Of a stretch of 10,027 bases of DNA, positions 5,916-10,027 are shown piece by piece. This stretch comes from CAYLHS01 sp964383535 (GTDB lineage Bacteria; Actinomycetota; Acidimicrobiia; Spongiisociales; UBA4744): contig CAYLHS010000077.1 in NCBI GenBank assembly GCA_964383535.1, positions 1-10,027 of the forward strand. The letters are read 5' to 3'. The translations under genes were made by a program, and so were the position numbers. Each line of letters opens with the position of its first letter. The first letter of the stretch is position 1. The notes under the pieces are model-generated. The model had not been told where the DNA came from. It saw only the letters and a program-made list of their open reading frames with translations, and ran no database searches.

Positions 5916-6749
5916 CTACAGGAACGGGTGAACCCAGTGTTCGGATCGTTCCCAGAGTTCCTCGGAGAGATGCGCGTCGACGGCGCCGGGCCCCGGCTCC
6001 CGCAGGCGTACGTCGGCGTAGTAGCCACCGTTGACCAACTCTGAGGTGGCCGCACAGTAGACGGAGGTTCTCGCTCCCTGTTCGGGTGTCAGCGCGTTTC
6101 GATGAGCCAACGTCTGGACCCAGGAAGGGACATGCCGCAGGATCTCAGTTGCGACCAGCCCCGGATGCACGGCCACCGCCTCCACGCCATCGAGACGACG
6201 TGCCAGCTCCCGGGTGAACAGCACGTTGCCCAGCTTCGACACCCTGTACTCGCGCACTCCCGGCCACGACCCACGCCGGTGCAGCGCCGCCCAGTCGATC
6301 GACGTGACGGACCGATGCATCTCCGACGACACGTTGATGATCCTCGACGGTGCCGACGCCTCGAGTACCGGAACGAGGAGACGGGTGAAGAGGTACGGAC
6401 CGAGGTAGTTCACGCCGAACGTGTACTCGAACCCATCCTCGGTGACGCTGCGATGTCGGACGACACCGGCGTTGTTGATGAGCACGTGGAGAGGTACACC
6501 CCAGGACAGGAACTCCAGGGCACTCGACCTCACCCCGGCGAGCGATGACAGGTCGAGATGGAGGAACCGCGCGTCGCCACCGCTCGACTGAATCTCCTCG
6601 ATCACTCGAGCAGTGCGGACTTCTGACCTGCCGGCGAGCACCATGCGCGCTCCGCGTCTGGCGAGCTCCAGCGCAGAGGCTCTCCCGATCCCGGTGTTGG
6701 CACCGGTCACGAGGCAGGCTCGGCCCTCGAGGTTCAGATCGTGCCCCAC
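5916..6749 (-). CDS. Short-chain dehydrogenase/reductase (retinol dehydrogenase-like)
   Basis: The 277-residue protein is a classical SDR with a Rossmann fold. It has TGANTGIG (15-22) for cofactor binding, LDLSS (65-69), NNAG (92-95), structural Asn114, catalytic Ser141 or Ser142 in INVSSE, Tyr168-x3-Lys172 (YRVSK), and the HPGLVATE loop (195-202). Arg41 right after the second strand suggests NADP(H) rather than NAD(H). Overall pattern and length match the RDH/WWOX-like oxidoreductase group common in actinobacteria; these act on hydrophobic alcohols or ketones, substrate unknown. The start is a GTG at 6747-6749, as an in-frame stop lies just upstream. No Shine-Dalgarno is visible, and TACGCT is eight bases upstream. 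It stands alone, 55 bases before the phosphatase gene in the same direction. Confidence 0.9.
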   Translation of the reverse strand: MGHDLNLEGRACLVTGANTGIGRASALELARRGARMVLAGRSEVRTARVIEEIQSSGGDARFLHLDLSSLAGVRSSALEFLSWGVPLHVLINNAGVVRHRSVTEDGFEYTFGVNYLGPYLFTRLLVPVLEASAPSRIINVSSEMHRSVTSIDWAALHRRGSWPGVREYRVSKLGNVLFTRELARRLDGVEAVAVHPGLVATEILRHVPSWVQTLAHRNALTPEQGARTSVYCAATSELVNGGYYADVRLREPGPGAVDAHLSEELWERSEHWVHPFL

Positions 6750-6757
6750 AGCGGGTC

Positions 6758-6763
6758 AGCGTA
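6758..6763 (-). promoter_or_regulatory. -10 element (TACGCT) of the SDR gene, near-leaderless
   Basis: TACGCT fits TANNNT and lies eight bases before the GTG start at 6749. The in-frame TGA at 6756-6758 fixes the start, so the hexamer spacing is not an effect of start choice. No good -35 sequence is seen. Confidence 0.35.
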
Positions 6764-6844
6764 CCCATGGCGGATTCCAACCCGACGCACCCAACCTGTC
6801 GGGCACCTCGGTCGGGGCTGCGCCGGCGGTTGGTACCCGTCGGG

Positions 6845-7151
6845 TCACCGAGTGGAGGCATCCCACACAACACCCACGAGCATTGCCCCATCGGAGGCAG
6901 CACCGGTCAAGTCGGCCTCTGTCAGGGTCGTGCCCTCGACCACGGCCGCGGACAGATCGGCTCCGACGAGCGTGGCATCGCTCAGATCGGCGACGGAGAG
7001 ATCGGCACCGGCAAGGTTTGCCCTGTGAGATCCACGTCGATCAGGTTCGCGTGGCCGAGGTCCGCATGGCCGAGGTCGGCGCCTTGGTCGTGGTGACCGC
7101 CGTGCCGGCGCACGACGCAAGGAGCAGCCCGGCGACCATGAGCCATCTCAT
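6845..7151 (-). pseudogene. Pentapeptide-repeat lipoprotein gene broken by two frameshifts
   Basis: The gene reads through three frames. From ATG 7149-7151 the first frame gives MRWLMVAGLLLASCAGTAV, a lipoprotein signal with lipobox LASC (Cys14). It then meets an early stop at 7041-7043. From 7083 a second frame gives GADLG-HADLG-HANLI-DVDLT and stops at 6982-6984. From about 7023 a third frame gives ANLA-GADLS-VADLS-DATLV-GADLS and so on, to the TGA at 6845-6847. Each junction is a -1 shift explained by one lost G in a G run (near 7082-7083 and at 7021-7023 on this strand). Adding both bases back gives an uninterrupted 102-residue lipoprotein with about 15 pentapeptides forming a right-handed quadrilateral helix. 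Either the gene is dead or the two indels are sequencing errors. Function is unknown; some pentapeptide proteins bind gyrase, but a small exported one need not. Confidence 0.8.
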
Positions 7152-7157
7152 CTGGGG

Positions 7158-7163
7158 ACGGTA
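7158..7163 (-). promoter_or_regulatory. -10 element (TACCGT) of the pentapeptide lipoprotein gene
   Basis: TACCGT fits TANNNT and ends six bases before ATG 7149-7151, exactly leaderless spacing. No Shine-Dalgarno is present in the six bases between. Its presence supports this ATG, and hence the lipoprotein signal, as the true start of the broken gene. Confidence 0.4.
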
Positions 7164-7192
7164 CCGCGGCATCGTTGCGAGTGTCGGTGACC

Positions 7193-7198
7193 TATGCT
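7193..7198 (+). promoter_or_regulatory. -10 element (TATGCT) of the DUF385 gene, leaderless
   Basis: TATGCT lies seven bases before GTG 7206. It is embedded in CCTATGCTCG (7191-7200), repeated exactly at 8931-8940 before the aldo/keto reductase gene at the same distance from its start. The ATG inside the hexamer would otherwise be taken as the start codon. Confidence 0.45.
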
Positions 7199-7205
7199 CG
7201 ACGCC

Positions 7206-7592
7206 GTGCCGCTATCCAGATCGCTTGCGAGCTTCAACCGTCACTTCACGAATCGGATCCTCGGTCCACTCGCGAAGGTGGTGCCGATGTTCGGCGTCGT
7301 CCACCATGTCGGCCGCTCGTCGGGCAGGGAGTATCGAACCCCTGTCAATGCGTTCTCGTACCTCAACGGGTGGCTCGTCGCTCTCACCTTCGGACGAAAC
7401 ACCGACTGGGTGAAGAACGTCCTCGCAGCCAACGGCTGCAGACTGGAGACCCGGGGTCGGATCATGGATCTGATTGATCCGCAGTTCCTTCCGACGGCCG
7501 AAGGACTCCAAGCGGTGCCGGCCTTCGTGCACCTGGCTCTCAACGGGCTGAACGTCACCGACTTCCTCTATCTCAAAGAAGTCGGGCGGTAG
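7206..7592 (+). CDS. Deazaflavin (F420)-dependent nitroreductase family protein (DUF385)
   Basis: The 128-residue protein shows the split-barrel family pattern: an N-terminal helix (SLASFNRHFTNRILGP), then the signature HHVGRSSGREYRTPVNAF (33-50), a hydrophobic strand WLVALTFGRNTDWVKNVLAAN (56-76) and a C-terminal barrel part. Members such as mycobacterial Ddn reduce quinones or nitro compounds with F420H2, or bind F420, heme or FAD; which applies here is not visible. Size is typical. I choose GTG 7206 because TATGCT, a good -10 element, ends seven bases before it. The in-frame ATG at 7194 overlaps that element and would add only MLDA. It is divergent from the broken pentapeptide gene (54 bases between starts) and convergent with kynureninase. 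Confidence 0.85.
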   Translation: MPLSRSLASFNRHFTNRILGPLAKVVPMFGVVHHVGRSSGREYRTPVNAFSYLNGWLVALTFGRNTDWVKNVLAANGCRLETRGRIMDLIDPQFLPTAEGLQAVPAFVHLALNGLNVTDFLYLKEVGR

Positions 7593-7598
7593 GCACCC

Positions 7599-7635
7599 AC
7601 CTCACCCCAACCCAGGGCTCACGAGTAGGGGAGGT
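7599..7635. terminator. Possible bidirectional terminator between convergent genes
   Basis: ACCT (7599-7602) plus CCCC (7605-7608) can pair with GGGG (7628-7631) plus AGGT (7632-7635), leaving a two-base bulge and a 19-base loop. It lies in the 57-base gap between the convergent DUF385 and kynureninase stop codons. There is no T-run, so it is a weak candidate. Confidence 0.3.
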
Positions 7636-7649
7636 TGACGACCCGCCGC

Positions 7650-8873
7650 TCAGGTAACGACTGGACGTACGGAGAACCTCGGATCCTGCCACTCGCCGGT
7701 GTCGAGAACCTCACGTATCGCGACGGCAGCATCCCACACGTCCACATACCGCAGATAGAGGGGAGCGAACCCGAAACGAGCGATGTCGGGCGTCCGGAAG
7801 TCGCCAATGACGTTCCGCGCGATCAGCGCCTGCACGATCGGGAACGCGTGCTCGTGGCGAAGGCTCACTTGGCTCCCCCGCCGTTCCGGGTCCCTCGGCG
7901 TCGCCACCGAGACCTCACCGGCCCATCCCTCCACCAGATCCATGAACAAGCCGGTCAACGCCAGCGACTTCTCACGAACGAGACCCATGTCCACGTCATC
8001 GAAGATGTCGAGGGCGGCGTCGAGAGCGACGAGCCCCAGTACGTGTGGCGTGCCGACCCTCGCACGTCCGATCCCCTCTGCCGGAACGAATTCGAGCGAG
8101 AACTCGAACGGAGCAGCGTGGCCGAACCATCCGGTGATCGGGTTCCGGAACACCGCGTGGTGCCGGGGCGCCACGTAGATGAAGGCCGGCGCACCCGGAC
8201 CGCCGTTCAGGTACTTGTACCCGCACCCGACGGCGAAATCGGCGCCAACATCGGCGAGCGCCACTGGAAACGCCCCGGCCGAGTGGGCGAGATCCCACAC
8301 GACGACGGCACCTGCCTCGTGGGCAGCGGTCGTGATCGCGGCCATGTCGTGGCGGCGCCCGGTCCGATAGTCGACCTGAGTGAGGGCGACGACCCCCACA
8401 GACAGGTCGATCGCGCCCTTCACGGCACCAGGGTCGACGATCTCCAACTCGAGTCCGGCCGCGCCGCTGATGCCCTGCATCACGTAGACGTCGGTCGGGA
8501 AATTGGAGGTGTCGGTAACGATGACGCGCCGATCGGGTCTCAGCCGACGGGCCGCGTCGATGGCTTTGTGAACGTTCACCGACGTGGTGTCGGCCGCGAC
8601 AACACTCCCCGGCTCGGCCCCCACGAGTCGCCCGATCCGATCACCGACTCGGTAGGGAAGATCGGCCCAATGGTGCGCGTTCCATGAGCGGATGAGGTCG
8701 ACGCCCCACTGCTCCTCGACTGTCTGCCGCATACGCTCCGGCACGTGTGCGGGGAGTGGACCGAGTGAGTTGCCGTCCAGGTACACCACATCGTCGGGGA
8801 GTGTGAAGCGGTCCCGCACCGCGGCGAGTGGATCGTCGGCGTCGAGAACCTCGCAGTCGGATCGGGTCACCAT
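7650..8873 (-). CDS. kynU: Kynureninase
   Basis: The 407-residue PLP enzyme cleaves kynurenine to anthranilate and alanine, or 3-hydroxykynurenine to 3-hydroxyanthranilate, in tryptophan breakdown or NAD synthesis. The sequence shows the kynureninase hallmarks: YLDGNSLGPLP (31-41), SWNAHHWADLP (63-73), NFPTDVYV (124-131), PLP-ring Asp194 in WDLAHSAG, the Schiff-base Lys220 in YKYLNGGPGAP, GWFGH (248-252), VGTPHVLGL (273-281) and RFGFAPLYLRY (366-376). Length is normal and nothing appears missing. The ATG at 8871-8873 lies in the usual place ahead of the first conserved block. The frame remains open far upstream, but that part is antisense to the aldo/keto reductase. No Shine-Dalgarno is seen, and only a poor -10-like CAGACT lies six bases upstream. 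No other kyn genes (dioxygenase, formamidase) are in the window. Confidence 0.95.
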   Translation of the reverse strand: MVTRSDCEVLDADDPLAAVRDRFTLPDDVVYLDGNSLGPLPAHVPERMRQTVEEQWGVDLIRSWNAHHWADLPYRVGDRIGRLVGAEPGSVVAADTTSVNVHKAIDAARRLRPDRRVIVTDTSNFPTDVYVMQGISGAAGLELEIVDPGAVKGAIDLSVGVVALTQVDYRTGRRHDMAAITTAAHEAGAVVVWDLAHSAGAFPVALADVGADFAVGCGYKYLNGGPGAPAFIYVAPRHHAVFRNPITGWFGHAAPFEFSLEFVPAEGIGRARVGTPHVLGLVALDAALDIFDDVDMGLVREKSLALTGLFMDLVEGWAGEVSVATPRDPERRGSQVSLRHEHAFPIVQALIARNVIGDFRTPDIARFGFAPLYLRYVDVWDAAVAIREVLDTGEWQDPRFSVRPVVT

Positions 8874-8932
8874 GCCGCAAGTCTGGTCGATCGATTGAGA
8901 CGATGCGGATTCGAGCAGGCCTGAGATGTCCC

Positions 8933-8938
8933 TATGCT
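8933..8938 (+). promoter_or_regulatory. -10 element (TATGCT) of the aldo/keto reductase gene, leaderless
   Basis: TATGCT lies seven bases before ATG 8946, within the same CCTATGCTCG block found before the DUF385 gene. As there, the hexamer contains an in-frame ATG (8934) that is probably promoter, not start codon. No clear -35 hexamer is present. Confidence 0.45.
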
Positions 8939-8945
8939 CGGTGGC

Positions 8946-9986
8946 ATGGAAGTGCGAAGCATTGCGGATCTCGACGTGAGCGTGTTCGGTCTCGGCACCA
9001 TGACCTTCGGCGACGAAAGCGACGAACAGACGTCCTTCACCATCCTCGACCGCTACTACGACGTGGGAGGGCGGTTCATCGACACCGCCGATGTGTACAG
9101 CCGTGGCGCATCGGAGGAGATCATCGGCCGCTGGCTGGAACGAACCGGGATCAGAGATGAGCTGGTCATCGCGACCAAGGCACGATTCTCGATGGGGAGC
9201 GCACCGGAAGATCGGGGTGCCGGCAAGGTGCACCTCGAGCGAGCGGTCGATGCCAGCCTTCGACGGCTCCGCGTCGACACCATCGACCTCTACCAGATGC
9301 ACGCGTGGGACCCCGGCGTCCCGATCGAAGAAACACTGGAGACACTCAACGGATTCGTCGAGTCGGGGAAAGTGCGCTCGCTGGGCGTGTCGAACTACCT
9401 GGGATGGCAACTCGAACGGGCGGTCCAGCTCACCGAGCGCAACGGATGGCCACCGATCGTGTCGCTCCAGCCCCAGTACAACCTGCTGGCCCGTGAGATC
9501 GAGCTGGAGATCCTGCCCTTGTGTATCGACAGAGGAATCGGCATTCTCCCATGGTCACCGCTCGGTGGAGGCTGGTTGACCGGCAAGTACTCCGGATCAG
9601 AACGGCCGTCGGGTGCAACACGACTCGGCGAAGACCCAAACCGGGGAGTTGAGGGCTACGACCTCCGCAACAACGAGCGAACCTGGACGGTGCTTGCCGA
9701 GGTCGAGGGGATCGCACAGCGTCGGAACGTCAGCATGGCCCAAGTGGCCCTCAACTGGCTTCGCAACAGGCCGACGGTGACGTCGGTGCTGCTCGGGTGC
9801 CGAACCGTCGAACAGCTCGAGGACAACCTCGCCGCCCTCCGGTGGAACCTCGACGAGAACGAGATGAAGACACTCGACGAAGTGAGCGCACCCGGCATCC
9901 CCACCTACCCGCAGGGGTTCCTCGAGTGGGGAGCCGACTACGACGTCTGGGCACGGCTGAGGACGAGACCCAAGCCGGTGCTGTAG
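8946..9986 (+). CDS. Aldo/keto reductase
   Basis: The 346-residue protein is a full-length AKR with a TIM-barrel fold that reduces aldehydes or ketones with NADPH. The catalytic tetrad is complete: Asp46 (FIDTADVY), Tyr51, Lys78 (VIATKAR) and His119 (LYQMHAWD). Further family marks are GLGTMTFG (15-22), LGVSNY (146-151), SLQPQYNLLAREIE (173-186), LPWSPLGGGWLTGKY (201-215, phosphate-binding region) and a C-terminal GCRTVEQLEDNLAAL cofactor loop. It resembles the YajO/Tas-like (KCNAB-related) group rather than the xylose reductase group. Substrate is unknown. ATG 8946 is preferred over ATG 8934 because the latter lies inside the probable -10 hexamer. It is divergent from kynureninase with 72 bases between starts, so shared regulation is possible but unproven. 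Confidence 0.92.
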   Translation: MEVRSIADLDVSVFGLGTMTFGDESDEQTSFTILDRYYDVGGRFIDTADVYSRGASEEIIGRWLERTGIRDELVIATKARFSMGSAPEDRGAGKVHLERAVDASLRRLRVDTIDLYQMHAWDPGVPIEETLETLNGFVESGKVRSLGVSNYLGWQLERAVQLTERNGWPPIVSLQPQYNLLAREIELEILPLCIDRGIGILPWSPLGGGWLTGKYSGSERPSGATRLGEDPNRGVEGYDLRNNERTWTVLAEVEGIAQRRNVSMAQVALNWLRNRPTVTSVLLGCRTVEQLEDNLAALRWNLDENEMKTLDEVSAPGIPTYPQGFLEWGADYDVWARLRTRPKPVL

Positions 9987-9987
9987 C

Positions 9988-10002
9988 GCTCGCGCAACGA
10001 GC
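9988..10002 (+). terminator. Possible weak terminator after the aldo/keto reductase gene
   Basis: GCTCG and CGAGC form a 5-bp hairpin with a five-base loop, beginning two bases after the stop codon. Only a short pyrimidine-rich stretch follows, so termination strength is doubtful. The remaining 25 bases to the window edge hold no recognisable gene. Confidence 0.25.
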
Positions 10003-10027
10003 CCGTACTTCGTAGCCTGTACCTCGT

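Noticed and set aside
6982..7100. Programmed -1 frameshifting to express the pentapeptide protein
   Set aside because: Two separate shifts would be needed within about 60 bases, and neither site has a canonical X-XXY-YYZ slippery heptamer; lost G bases explain both junctions more simply.
6845..7120. Intact 91-residue pentapeptide protein starting at 7120
   Set aside because: Its first 30 residues are arginine/proline-rich and out of frame with the true repeats GADLG-HADLG-HANLI and the lipoprotein signal, which are readable in the other two frames.
7635..8687. 350-codon plus-strand open frame opposite kynureninase
   Set aside because: The minus strand carries every kynureninase motif in an intact frame; the opposite frame is low-complexity and charged, a codon-bias shadow.
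8887..8894. Palindrome TCGATCGA as an operator
   Set aside because: It does not extend beyond eight bases, and such palindromes are common by chance at this composition; no regulator gene is nearby.

Overview
The window is high-GC DNA (roughly two thirds G+C by eye) with compact, mostly non-overlapping single genes plus one tight operon. It looks like a chromosomal segment of an actinobacterium. The gene order of the Tad-type operon next to a divergent HAD-IB phosphatase, an F420-type (DUF385) flavin/deazaflavin oxidoreductase gene, and frequent leaderless-looking starts all point that way. An Acidimicrobiia-like lineage is my guess only; no rRNA or marker gene is present to settle it.

Layout. 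Positions 1-99 (+) hold the last 32 codons of a membrane protein. Positions 139-3867 (-) are a seven-gene tad-like pilus/secretion operon, transcribed right to left: a shortened CpaE/Ssd-position protein, the TadA/CpaF ATPase, TadB, TadC, a Flp-like pilin, a TadE pseudopilin and an Rv3654c-type TadE-like protein. This is the order I know from the mycobacterial Rv3660c-Rv3654c cluster. As in mycobacteria, a SerB-like HAD phosphatase (3996-4781, +) is divergent from it. Then follow a VOC-family protein (4831-5211, -), a dual-specificity/tyrosine phosphatase (5336-5860, -), a short-chain dehydrogenase (5916-6749, -), a broken pentapeptide-repeat lipoprotein gene (6845-7151, -), a DUF385 oxidoreductase (7206-7592, +), kynureninase (7650-8873, -) and an aldo/keto reductase (8946-9986, +). 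No gap without a gene exceeds 300 bases. I see no tRNA, rRNA, CRISPR array, insertion sequence or phage gene.

How the genes work together. Only the tad block is a clear functional unit: ATPase, two inner-membrane platform halves, one pilin and two minor pseudopilins, coupled by overlapping stops and starts. A short hairpin-containing gap sits only before the pilin. No prepilin peptidase is in the window. The right half is a set of independent metabolic genes.

Most noteworthy. (1) The first operon gene sits where a CpaE/Ssd ParA-like ATPase is expected, but it has no P-loop and no lysine at all. (2) The pentapeptide lipoprotein is split over three frames by what look like two single-G losses in G runs; restoring both gives a clean 102-residue lipoprotein. 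(3) Six monocistronic genes have a TANNNT hexamer 6-8 bases before the start codon and little or no Shine-Dalgarno sequence, a signature of leaderless transcripts, which also corrects two start codons.
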